A stretch of 64,000 nt of DNA from Puffinus mauretanicus. Taxonomy: Eukaryota; Chordata; Aves; Procellariiformes; Procellariidae. Below the pieces are notes generated by a model. That model searched no databases. It saw only the letters and a program-made list of their open reading frames with translations, and had not been told where the DNA came from. Position numbers and translations under genes: made by a program. Positions 45,880-58,008 of this stretch are shown piece after piece. Location: the NCBI GenBank assembly GCA_023333565.1, contig JAJKFH010003229.1:1400001-1464000 (forward strand). The letters run 5' to 3'. The number at the start of each line of letters is the position of its first letter. Positions within the stretch are counted from its first letter, which is position 1.

Positions 45880-48800
45880 CTAGCGTTAAAAGTATGAAAA
45901 AGACAAATGTTATCACAAGTATGCACTCTGGGTTATACATATTGGTAACATGGATATCACAATACAATACTCACTTTCCTATCTTCTCCCTCTTCTGCTG
46001 TGTATTATATTTACTTCATGGTATGAGTATATGCAGTCACCTGAAAAACTGGTGTGTTTGTTCTTCAGTAAAAACGTGTGTCTGCCAGCTCAGAATACAA
46101 CGGTGGTTAACAGCTGGCTGTCAAAATATAACTTGGCCAGTTATACTTGCTTAAGCTAAAGATCAGCTAAAGAGGTTTTTCATAATTGACTAAAATATCC
46201 TCTCCTTGCAAAACTGCATATATGGGGCCTAATCTCCATACATCTAAAATTAATAGCATGCCTTTGTGTTTATCTCAATCATTTTTACAAACATCGTAAT
46301 TCTTTCCCACTGCAGTCTGCACAGCATTAAGAGTCTGTTGAATCAGTTATTCATATTTAGGTTTACATCACCAATATAAACCTATTTCCAGCTTCCCTAA
46401 ATTGAGATGAAAATCCTATCTGCTCTTAATACTGCAATACACTTCTACACCCACAACCATGCCATCAGCAAACTGGATGACTAGTTTATTGGTAAGCCAC
46501 AACTTCGATCAAGCTACATACTTGGCTTTTTATCTCCCTCAATCCCTTTATTCCACCTCTCTTTTTTAATTTTACTGTCAGTAATGGCTTATCTGGTCTC
46601 TTTTGCCACGGATGGGTCTTAGCCACTGACCTTTTGTGCAGACCCACCTCCCAGTCACCTTCTACGAGTGCATCTACGTGTGCATTTCGGTTCATCAGGA
46701 GCACATTACCTCACACTCCACTGCGGTTCACGCTGTAGAGGGGTTTCAGAGCACACAAACCGGATTCCTCGTGGATAAAACTGAATGGGAGACGTGCTCG
46801 TGGAGCACACCTATGGATGGTTAGTCCACACCACCAGGCTAGAGCTAACCAAAGCAAAGCCTGCAAAGCGTGCCCAGAGTGGATGCTCAGCCCCTGCTGC
46901 TTCACTTCGCACTCCCAGCTCTCATCCCACCGCACCAGTTGCTAGCAGAGCTTATGGCTCTCGCTTTTGAATTTTCGAATCGTCAATTATCAGCCCTAAC
47001 ATCAAACTCAGATGGGACTAGTTTTCCTTTGCCTTTCCTCAAGCAACCCTTACCAATTTCTGAGTACGTCAGATTTGAGGATTTAGGTGGACTGAAAACT
47101 ACAGTCTACTCATACCTACCAGTGGAAAAGAAATAGGAACAAATGTGAGGAAAAAAAAGTAATTGGAGATGGTCCAAAAACACCCTGCGGAAAAGGAACA
47201 TAATCCCAACTAAAGAGAGCTGGGTCAAGATTGGGTGAATTCTAGGAGCGCAAAACTGATGCTTGAAAAACCACTTTAAGAACCTCGACAGTCCTGCCCC
47301 GAGGAAAAAGGATTCGTCTCAATCAGCTATCTCCCCTAAGCTCACAGCACCCCAGTGGGCCAGTGCCTCCTGGCACTGCCCTGACCGAAGGCTTGAAAGG
47401 TAACTGTGGCAAAAATGAAGCAAGCAGGCTATTTACCTGCAGCTCAGGTAAAGGTTTCAAACTTTAAATGACACTACTAAATAACAGTACAGCCTTTTCA
47501 GATTTGAGATTAGTAGTCTTTGAATGAATGTGGTCCACAGGCACGGTATCAACAGAAAGTAATCAAAGCATGATTGGAAATACTTGGGAAGAACTACTTA
47601 CTCTCATTAAGAGACAGGAAGGGGCTAATATCATTGTAAAACTGAACTATATAAACAGCTTAATGCACAAAACAAGGCCAGGTACAATAACAATGCCAAG
47701 GAAATGACTACAGAAAGACAGACTACTTAAACAGTGCACTTTATGCTAAAGAGATTGAACATCAACCTGGCCTTCTATTACAAAACAGCATTTTTTAATC
47801 ATATACCTCTTGCTTTGTGTAAACACTGCACAGAAGCCATCTGATACATTTTTGCCAGCTTCGACAGCACCCTCAGCTCACTACAACGGATGGTTAAAGC
47901 GCGCGCAGAGGCTTCAAATACAGCCATCTATGTTAACCCAGCCCATGAGATACAGTTCACTTCAAGAAAACCCACAGAGCAGAACTGAGAACTTAAGAGT
48001 GAAAGTTTCCCGCACTCAGAAGATTGTAGCTTTGCTTTGTTCTTTTTATCAGCAGGTAACCAGGGCTGATGGTCATCGTCCACATTACAAATATACCACC
48101 ATTTTTACACTACTCGCAGAAAGCGAGGAACTTGCTGCTCCCGTTGCTCCATCAGTGCTTCAAATACTGAACTCTGAACTGGAACAGCAAGGTTGCAAAC
48201 TCAAGGAAAGCTCCCCTTTCCTCTTCAATCTCTTCCTCTTTTCCTTTGGGTCCCCTCAGTTCCACCAAACAGGTCTGCACATGCTCATGCTCTTGACTCT
48301 TGTCACAGCACTGCCAAAATGGATTAGGATGTCACTGCAGTGGGAAATTTCACACCTCAACTGCTCTGTAAATACTACACAAGGTACCACAGCTGCCTCA
48401 AGAGCTAACAAGCAAGGTGCAAGAGAAAGATTTGATTTTCTTTGGACACTGCTTTTAGCATCGTCATGCTGCACTCTTCCAAGTTCATACGTCCACAGAC
48501 ACCACATCTGAATAATTACAGCCCATGGTTACATCATACTGGATGCTGTCACAAACCACGTGCTTGATATATCAGTGTCACCAACACGTTCTCATCGGGG
48601 ACATTTTAACATTCCTCTGGGTTAAGTGTCACTTGTCACGTACAGAGGAAGTATATGCCTTAAATGAAGACAACTAAAAAAAATTTCACAATGGTTGGAC
48701 TAGAATGTTAAAAAAGGAAATTAAGAAAAAAAAACTCAAAGCAGTTTATGCATCCACAGGAACATGTACATAGCTTTAAAATGATAGAAAATAGGATTCT

Positions 48801-49794
48801 GATCCGTGAGAACAGAGACACACTCAGTTGCTTTCCCGAGGTGAACTTCTAATGAGTAAGAGTGAACTCTTACTGTAGAACCTTATTGAAACAATAGATT
48901 AGAGCGGAAAAAATTTAATATATTATTTTTATTTTTGCTATTTCCCAAAACCACCATTTTAACTTCAGGTTAGTACAGTGGACCAAATTCCAAGTAGTTA
49001 ACAGTATTTGTCAAAAGCGCACAAGGACGAAGAACTACAAAGAAGCCTCTTCTTCCATTTCTACATCAGTTACTAAACTCCTAATTTCCTTTGACAGCTC
49101 ACACAAAGCTCCGTCCACCCTTCACAAGAGAAAACAAGCTCTGAATCTCATTATGAATAGGTTAACGCCAGCAACGCGTATGCAGTGAGGGAAGTTCCCC
49201 TCACTAGACTTACATAAGGTATTTGCTCTGAATTGAAGCGGGACCTACTTAGTGGCACAGAAAAATGAGCCTCGTATTTATTTATAGTGTCCCTAATGAG
49301 CCACTGCTCCTTCTAGAGAGTCAGAGCGAGCAGCTCTAGAAAGTTACAGGAGATCCAAACTTTCAACGTTATTGTAATTTGCTGCAGAGTAATTCCTTTA
49401 ATATATTAAAAGAAGTGGTGGAAGAAACAGAGGTGAACGTAATCTAAAAATTTTAACTGGCAATTAAAAGTTACTGCCATTTTCATCACTAAGTTTCCTT
49501 ATATACCAACTTCAGAAACAAAAATCTAAAAAGCCTCTGCACTCAGGCTACTCAGAATTTAATGTGATCTTGTTTACATTCATGTTTACCACTACCAAGT
49601 CTGATGACACATGGGTTTAGGATTAAAATGAAGGCGTGCTTCATGAAAGAAAGGGCGTTTTGATCTGTCTACATACAAAGGTGTTGATGATACAATGGTG
49701 ACAGTGTTATGACAACCTCATCGAATATGTTACCTAACAGGAGATTATTTTGAAACAAATCTGAGAAAAACAGAAAGATATGGAGTTGGGAGGC
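45880..49794 (-). other. APP: APP intron 2, part next to exon 3
   Basis: Intronic DNA upstream of exon 3 in transcript order. The acceptor is ttttaacgctag. No element is recognised in this 3.9 kb. It contains an unusually long open frame on the opposite strand (47810-48511), listed separately, and a GC-moderate stretch around 46640-46970 with overlapping short frames. Confidence 0.75.
47810..48511 (+). other. Unassigned 233-codon open frame, antisense to APP intron 2
   Basis: 702 bp without a stop, beginning at a TTG; the first ATG is about 40 codons in (about 47930), giving about 193 residues. I recognise no domain. The translation has a serine/threonine/glutamine-rich first half and two hydrophobic runs (HMLMLLTLVTAL and FLWTLLLASSCC) late in the frame. 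No CR1 similarity is seen. It has no visible neighbouring promoter or polyadenylation signal that I could defend. Chance is the most likely explanation, but the length is on the long side for chance in this base composition. Confidence 0.2.
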
Positions 49795-50130
49795 AGAGAA
49801 AACGATCAAAGCGATGAAGCGGACGGCCCACCACCACCGCAGCCGCCCCTCCCGCCTGTGAGAAGGAAGGAGACCAGCCGAGAGGCTTTATGGCTGGGCC
49901 AGCGCAGGCAGGTGGGTGCCCAGGCCCCTGGCGCATGGGCAGCGCGGGCCCCTCACGAGGGACGGGGAGACCGTTTCAGCAGGGGCCGGCCGGGGCGGCG
50001 GATGACAGCCGCCGGCCAACACGAGCTCCTCGCGCTATGCTGCGGGCAAGAGGGAGGCATGGCTCCCGGGCACACGGGGAGGCGAGGCCCTTCCAGGAAT
50101 ACCAGGCCCAGCGGCGGGAGCAGCGGTTCA
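49795..50130. promoter_or_regulatory. CpG-dense patch (CpG island-like) in APP intron 2
   Basis: About 340 bp with roughly 31 CpG pairs by hand count and high GC, inside AT-rich intron. It contains ggccggccggggcggcgg-type sequence near 49983-49999. It could be an unmethylated intronic island, an alternative or antisense promoter, or the GC-rich upper part of an old CR1 whose lower part continues at 50085. The 142-codon frame 49890-50318 crosses it but reads as GC-rich filler followed by CR1-like text. Confidence 0.6.
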
Positions 50131-50310
50131 GGAGGACTTGGATAAATTGGAAGGAGTTCAAAGAGGAGTCAAAGAGCAATGACGAGATCACGTATCCTGC
50201 GCAGAGGAAGCGCTCGACTCCAGGAATAGTCCGTTTAGTACGGCCAAGCCTGGCTGCAGTTTACAACCACCTTCAGAAATTTAAAATTTGTGATCGTCTT
50301 AATTTACCAC
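50085..50310 (+). mobile_element. Old CR1 ORF2 fragment, plus strand
   Basis: Worn similarity to the C-terminal coding part of CR1: aggcccttccaggaatac (50086-50103) corresponds to the VRPFLEY region, ttggataaattggaagg (50139-50155) to the KLE.VQRR region, and gtttagtacggccaagcctg to gcagtttacaaccaccttca (50232-50275) to the [18 protein letters not shown] region. Several frames are mixed. The call rests on three collinear matches in the correct order. Confidence 0.55.
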
Positions 50311-50520
50311 ATAAATAGCTAACAAGAGTGAGTTGCTGAGTGTTGAGACTGAACAACTGCGACCCTGAGGGTGCTTCTCCAAGCAGCCTACTAGAGGTTT
50401 CTCTGTTAAAACCTGACAAGGATACTCCTACTCAGCCACCGCAGCAGTACTTGGAAACACGTCCTGTGAATGATGCTAGCCACCTTTGGCGATCGCCCTG
50501 ATCCATACAGCATCAGAGAC

Positions 50521-50680
50521 TGGTTGAGGTCGGAAGGGACCTCTGGAGGCCATCCGGCCCCACTCCCCTGCACAAGCAGGGCCACCCGGAGCTGGCGGCC
50601 CAGGACTGTGCCTAGACAACTTTTCAATGTCCCAAGGATAGAGACTCCACAGCCTCTCTGGGTAACCTCTGGCAGCACTC
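50521..50680 (-). mobile_element. CR1 3'-end fragment, minus strand
   Basis: The plus-strand text ggtcggaagggacctctgga, then catccggccccactcccct, then gcagggccacccggagc, then gactccacagcctctctggg follows the inverse of a CR1 3' end. It is short and 5'-truncated, with the opposite direction to the fragment at 50085. Confidence 0.85.
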
Positions 50681-52159
50681 AAATACCAGCATTAAATGCA
50701 ACTGAAATCTCTAAGAGACACACTTTCTTTTTTAATCAGTCCCTGACACGTGATTAGATAAATAGGTTTCTCCATCCAGTCATACATGCTCAGCAGAAGC
50801 AAACGAACTCTGTACATCTTGGTGCAATCTTGAAGTAATACTTGAGCATAATCATATGAGACACAGTCATCTCTGATACTGAAAGACATTTAGATTCAAA
50901 AGCATATTATTTCACCTCTTGATATTATTCATTATGCCCCTTATCTTCTAGAGTAACTCTGACCATTCAGAATATTGCTTCTTTTATCATTTTTTCAAAT
51001 AAATTTTTGAAAGGTTTACAAGATTAGCTGACAATTAGGAAGTTAGTGGAGCTATTTCAATTTACTTCTGCATTTTTTGTTACACAATTAAAAAAACAAT
51101 AACAATAGAAATAAGTGTATATAAATCTTGAAGTACTATCATAATGCATAGGAATGGAATTAGTAGTACAGATTTATTCTTACTTCTGCTCGAACTTCAG
51201 GATCTTTTCCTGTATATTCCAAAAGCAGAATCACCATAGGGAAGAGAACAAGATTCAGTTTCAGAACAACAAATGGTCTGGGTTACTAACAGAGTATGCT
51301 CCATCCATGGAAACCGTTGAATAGAACGCACCCATGCACACAATTGCACATACACATATGTACACGCACCCCTTGTAAAATACAGGGTGGTTTTACACTT
51401 TAACATGAATTAAAAAAAAAAAAAAAAAAGAAAAAAGAAACACCATCTCAGACTGAAGAATGTAAAGCATATTCAGGAATTGGTGTCCATCTTCACCAAC
51501 AATTTGGAATGGCAGAAAACCTGGGCAAGGGGCAAAAAAAAAATGTTTAAAATTAAGATGCAAAATTAACATGTAATCAATTGCCATTTTTTATTTAAAC
51601 ACCTTGGTATTTTTCTCCAAAGTGCCTCACACATCAGTTTGAATTCTAACTGTTCCAAATCAGAGATGTGTATTAGTTTAACTGCCACTAAACCCTGTAT
51701 CAGTCTGAAGTGGACACATTTTCTTACTATCATTTCCTTCTATTCTTTTTCCTTAATCCTTCAGTTGTTTGCTGTACCTACTCCTGACATCTTGGCTTAA
51801 ATTAGATCACACGTTTGGTTTCTAGATCCTCCTTTTACCCTAAGCTTCAGCACCTGGCACAGCAAGACTTTGAAGCCAGCTTGAATTCAAATGCAATGCT
51901 CAACTCTCTACTCTCACAATGAGAAAAGGCTGCTCAGTCTCTCCAAAAGCACATTCTCCAGCCTCTCTGCAATGTGCCACTGAAGAACTGGTGCTAATGC
52001 ACACCAGATCTGACAGGTATTTATGAGCTGGCATTCTGCTTGAAATCTGTCTCAGGCAGTCAGTGACAGTATCTATATTAAAAACTAAATGCAAGACTGA
52101 CCATAGAAACGCTAGAAGGGAATATTCATACAGATAAAAGAAATGAAGAAGAAATTACT

Positions 52160-52201
52160 ACTGTGAATAGTCAGAACAAAGCAGTTCTGACTATTAGCAG
52201 T
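52160..52201. repeat. Short perfect hairpin (12-bp stem, 6-base loop, imperfect extension)
   Basis: Arms aatagtcagaac (52166-52177) and gttctgactatt (52184-52195) are exact inverse complements around the loop aaagca. Outside one mismatch and one wobble pair, four further pairs extend it to 52160-52201. It is too short for a typical microRNA precursor. Confidence 0.85.
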
Positions 52202-55200
52202 TGCATCTTTAGCAACTTGAATCATTTGAATGCTTTGATTTACTTAAAGAAAGGGGAAGATAACTCAAACTAGAATACACTTTGATTACACCCAGACTCT
52301 CCCTGCCTGCTCTCCTCCTCCAAAAAAAGGAAAAAAAAAATCAAACAAGTTGGTCTGTGGACAAGTTTCCTTCCAACTGGACGATGCAACTTTGTACTTT
52401 GTATATTCTATACTTACAATATTGATGTTACTTTAACATTAAGAACTGTTCACAGAAATTACCAGACAATTTGCTTTTTAAAATTGTAAACAAAAACCAT
52501 GGAAGTGACACAAGTAACTATTTACCTCTGTGCTTTAAATGGACAAAGACTTTTTTTTATCACTTCAGTGAAGTAGTCTGCAGTTACTGCAAGCACGAAA
52601 GAATACACACATTTATAACCAGTGTTTAGGAAGACTGTGGTCTTAAAATTGCTTGTGGAAAACGTCCTTTGAGAGCAAGTGTATCTGAAGGATAGCTAAA
52701 CAATGCTTCAACTATGAAAAAAGCCTTCAGTTCCAGATTAACAGATTAAAGTTGGATCAAAACTACTTCTATTTCTCTCTAGAGTACATTTTTAAATAAA
52801 TAAATAAAATCATTTTGAGGATTTTCCTATCAGAGGGCAGAAAGCAACCTACATGTTAAAACCACAGAAAGAAACAAAAGATCAGCTGCTTCCCACTATT
52901 TTGCATAGGTATGTTACTGAAGAGCAGTAACAAGCAGACAGGTTGCACTCATTTTTCAAGAGTTTGGTTATGTCCACACAGAGGAAGTATACAATAATTA
53001 TTTCTGTGTGTTTGTGCACAGTATCTCTGCAAGCTTTCCAATCTATGACTTCAGAAGCAGCAATGCTGCAGAGTCCCAGCTGTCCCAGCTCAGCTGCAGC
53101 AGTAGTGACATCACACGAGCAGCAATGACACAAGCACAGCCAACCTGAATGAAATACCCTGTCCTCAATCTTGCAATCTGTATCTGCAAAACAGGCAGCT
53201 ATACACAGATTCAAGGTATTAGACATATCTCATATCAAAATATTCTGGTTTATTACTGGTTTTTACAACCACTTTTCTACATTACTATAGAGAATCTTGG
53301 TACAAGGTAATTTTGAATCTTCATTGGTTAATATCTAAACTCAGAATCGGGACTTGAGAAGCATGAATTTTTGAGAGTCAGGTTATTTTTTTTTTACTTT
53401 ACAAAGTCATGTAACTTAAAGGCTAAAAATGATGTCAAACTAAAAACCTCCATGACGAAAGAACATGAGCCTCAAACTCTTGTGGAAAGACTGTCCCTTG
53501 AACTCTTTTATTTACAAATAAAGGAAAAAAAAGACATTAAATTGCACACACTTAACACATGGAACTCTGGATGCTTATTACCTTTACACTCCCTTCAACC
53601 AGCTGTCCTAATTTTTTGCCTGTTTCTTCAGCAACTGCGGGCCCAAGTTATGATTTTTAACCTTTGCTTTGTGTGCATCTGCTCTAGCCATTAACTCTTC
53701 ATTAGACGTGCAGGCTTACCAGGTGAAACAACACTCGCTGTAACCAGTAAACCTCTGGTATGTCAGCTCTGCAGTCCTCTCACATGGACACAGAGTTGTT
53801 AGAGGCATGGGCATAACCCCTGTACCGAATCGACAAGCAAGGCGGCGAACAGAAGCTGTGCAAGCTTTAGAAAGATTTTAGCACACCAACACAAAAACCA
53901 TGTTATGTGAGGTCAAGTTGACTATTCTGGAGAGCCCCTGAGGTCCAAAATCTGCGGACAGCAGCTGTTGTGTTTCACAAGAGATGAACCGTATATTGCC
54001 ACGCTGGCTCATCATCCAACCACCACATCCTAGTCTCTTCTACTTTTCCTCAAGAGTTATTATGCAGGAATAGTGCTATTCTGGCTAACCTATCTTCAGA
54101 GAAAGTTGTGAAATATGAACTGGGCTCTCCTTATTACCAAGTAAAAGCAAAACACAGTTGCACTTCACCTGGCACTACAAATATCAGGGAATTTGCACAT
54201 TTACACAGCCAGTGTTCCATAACGCAAGCCCGCACCTCTCCCCATGGCAGCTCCCTGGCCAGGAACCACCACCCCCCCAGTCTAGTCCAGACACTCCCCT
54301 GGTCAACAGAAACGCCCTTCCTTCTCTGCCACGTCTCTGCTGCTTCAGCTATGCCTGTCATGCCTGACCACGCTCAGCCACTTGCCCCTGCCTTTCTCAA
54401 CCTGTAGGCACTTCTACACACAGAAGCAAAGCTACAGCGCTAGTTGGCATCCCAACTTTTCCTGCCATTCTCTGTAACCCAAGCAACTCCTTCACTTGCT
54501 CAGAGAAGTATGAAGGGAAAGTCAAACGCAGCACCAGCTGCATTGGAGCAGTTTCCGAATTCGCTGTCATGGGCCAACCTGAGAAAGAACAAGGTGACCA
54601 AGAAGGAACAGCTCTGCCCCATACCATCCCAGGTATCTGCTTCTGCAATTTAATCAGCATAACGTCTCAGGTATTTGCACTAATTTCCAGCTGACGCGTG
54701 GGAAGAGAGAACCCTTTTAACCCTGCAGTTTAAAAGAAAAGAGAAGTAATCAATCCTTAAAACCACACCTTATTACTTAGAGTAAATAAATAATCCCAGG
54801 CTGAGTGTCTTCCAAACTAGCCAGAGAATTATTTCCTTTAATTCAACCCTGAGGACAAGTTTCCAAAGACATAATACTTCTTTTCTTCAGCCACATCACC
54901 TAGCATCCATCCATAACATCCTTCAGTTTTTAATGGCTGCAGCCTCACTGGCTATCTGGGTCAACCCTCAACCTCATCTAGGAGTTTGACATATTGCTTT
55001 TAAAACTATTTCTTACGGCCCATCTAACAAATCATCGTCCTCCCTCCCAACATCTCAGTTGCTCCACTATTACACACAGAGCTGCTGTTCAAGAGTTTCC
55101 TGCCATGAAATTCACCCACTGTTCCCACTTCTTTCAGCCCAACTCTTGCCTCTCCAATCCACTCATCCTGGCATCCTGTTAGTTCCCGCTTCCAAACTGT

Positions 55201-56362
55201 CTGCCCACCCTGCGACTCTTAAGTCCTGTGCTAAGAAGCAAATGCTCTGTCCTCTTCTCCTAAGCATCTTTTAAACCTCTTCGTTTTTCTTCTAAGCATG
55301 CAAAGCCAGCATACATTTCAACACTCAAACTAGTTTCCTTCATTACTGATCCTATCCTATGGAGAAGAAAAAACAACAAAAACAAAGGGGGGTGTGTGTG
55401 AGGATATAATGAACCTTCTAGGCGTTATCCACAGATGGGGGGAGGAGATGGGGGCAGAGAGAGAGAAGAGATCAACATGTTGCTGCGGTTTCACTCCTGG
55501 TCATGAGAACATGCACTCACTGCTTTTCTCTGTGAGCAGGGTATATACAAAACCCTGGTATAGCACCCCAAGTGCTTTTGGTATTGAGAGTGGTGGAAAC
55601 ATGAGCTGGTTTTAGCACTGTGGCCAGTTGGGTTGGTTCGCCCACAAGAAGCTTCATATGTACACAATCTCTTCTCTTAAAAATTCCTAATGTGCTTTTT
55701 ATCTGGAATTTCACGGAAGACTGCCACTTACCTTGTAATTAAAGCAATCAGAAAAAGTGCCAGACATGAGGTAGCCTGCCCAACTCTAATTCACGCACAG
55801 GGCTCTGTGCATTAACACAGACTTAATTGAACACTCACACACTGGCTTTCTCTGAGTGCTTTCTTCTGCACACGGGGAAGGGAGAAGCCTATGTAAGCAG
55901 AAATAAGGCTGCATGGTCAACCACATTCTCCTCATTGCCTTTCAAGTCCTTGATTTTATAACACAAATATGTTTGCATGCAATAAGAAAACCAAACCAAA
56001 AATCTTAGCCTTGCCAGGCAAATTCTGTTTACCACATCAGGTGTCTAAAGTCTCTCTTGTCTAATTACAGAGGATATCCAGCTGCTCATACAGTAAAACC
56101 TCAGAGTAAACAGGGTTGGACTTACTATCTCTTCTAAGCTGCTTCCCTGTCCACCTTAAGCACTTACTGGTTTACATGCAACAAGCACTTTTGTTTCCCT
56201 GTAGGCAGAAATTTTTACTCACAGAGATACAGCAAAGTCCACTCTGTCATACCACCATAAGCCCGTTCACAGTTTTACTCTGCTTGAGTACAAACATAGA
56301 AGATGAGACTACATCTGCCTGTTACTCTACAGCATTGCTAGAAGCAATTAACAGTTTTGTTT

Positions 56363-56390
56363 GGGGGGGGGTGGGGGGGGGGAAGGGGGG
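56363..56390 (+). repeat. G-rich tract with quadruplex potential
   Basis: G9, T, G10, AA, G6 within 28 bases: dense G runs with one- and two-base loops, followed by a T/G-rich stretch. It is on the plus strand, so the APP transcript strand is C-rich here. Run lengths may be uncertain in the assembly. Confidence 0.85.
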
Positions 56391-57987
56391 TTTTTGGCTT
56401 TTTTTGGTTGTTGTTTGCTTCTTTTAATTAAATTTCTGCAGGAATAAGGTTAAGTATTAGAGCAATGAGACGGAATAATACCTAATCAAGTTAACAGGGT
56501 ATTTTTATCTCAAAGTAACGTATCATGTACAAAGGATAAGGACTGCCGTCCTCCCAAGAGGGGAAAAAACAGGCAGCCAGAAGTAGTTTTAAAAAAAACC
56601 AAACCACCAGACAAAAAAAAACCTCCTCCTTTAGGCATGATACAAGATTTCATCCATCCCATTCCCTCGTTAAGGGTTGCCTGAAGCACTGTGTCACCAT
56701 ATCAAGGAAGGTGGGACAGCGTAAGCAGCTAGAGAGCCTGGGTCTGGTTTTCTGGATTCTCCTGCAGGCTGCCATCCCTCCAACAGCACACATCAGTGGG
56801 AGGAAGGCGAGGCATAGTGCTCTCCTGGCAGCAGCTCCTTTCTTGATCACATCAATATACGAAATGTCAGTGATCTGTATACGACAACTAATATACAAGG
56901 AGGGTGTTTAAACGAAACTGCGTTGGCTACAGTACCAGCATCCAAGGGACTGCAATAAAGGCTCAGCTACCTGACCTGGATCTTCAGAAGTCCTTAGTAG
57001 CACTATTCTTCTAAAAAAGCAAACATTAAAAGAAAAAACAAAACAAACAAAAACCGAACAATGAAACAACAAAGTCTGACCTTTCTTTTTGTTGTATTGT
57101 CATGATGAAGATGAAATACTGTACTTCATCTCAAGCATGATACATTTCAAAAGGGGCCGGCAGGGAAAGAACCATATTTTGGGCCAGCAATTTCTGTCGA
57201 AAGATGGGGTACCATTCTGAAGGCATGAAATTAAGTAATTTAATAGTTTTGTGAAAATCACTACATGTGGAAAGTTACAATTTCCTTTTCCCCAGATTTT
57301 GAAAGAGATCATCAATGTATGTGGGCTATAATACCCATTTTAAATCATCAAATTACCTACCTGAACTAGTTTCACAAGCTTCACCTAAAGAAACTTCCCA
57401 CTCTTCTGTCAAACGGGAACATATGTGACTATAACGGAATTGTTAGTTATGTTTGTTAAGTAGATCACAGTACAAAACATACCTAAGCAGTAGCATAAAA
57501 TCTATGAAAATACACTTGAAAAAAAAGTAACTGTTCTCTATTCAACTATTTCCAAGTTCCACTGCTTATGAAATGACCTACTTTATGTCAAAGCTGTCCT
57601 CAGGGCCATGCAAGAACTGTCACAAAATAACAGGCCTGGGAACTAATTTTTAATAATCTAATTAATTTATGCATTCTTGAGTTTACTGTGGAACTAGCCA
57701 AAGGGTAATTTATTAATCTAAGAACCTAGATTCTGTTGTATGCATGCCCCGAGAGACAAACGTGGCTGTGATTTCCCTTTTCATGAAATCAACTTCAGGC
57801 TCTAGTACCAAGAATGTGAAATGGTAATATAAGGTCATATTCTGTAACAGTGGTTGTACCTCATCATCCAGAAAACAAGAAAACCATGCATGGTTTAGTC
57901 CTGTAGCGAAAGGAATACAGAAAAAGTTTGGAAAATGTGCAAGTTAGAAACAGACTACCTGATGTTCTAAAATACAACTTGACCATT

Positions 57988-58008
57988 AAAAAAAAAAAAA
58001 AAAAAAAA
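57988..58008 (+). repeat. A21 homopolymer
   Basis: Twenty-one consecutive A in intron 2, with no recognisable retroelement body next to it. Confidence 0.9.

Noticed and set aside
49890..50318. 142-codon open frame as a real gene
   Set aside because: The first half is GC-rich composition with no domain; the second half overlaps sequence collinear with worn CR1 ORF2 in mixed frames.
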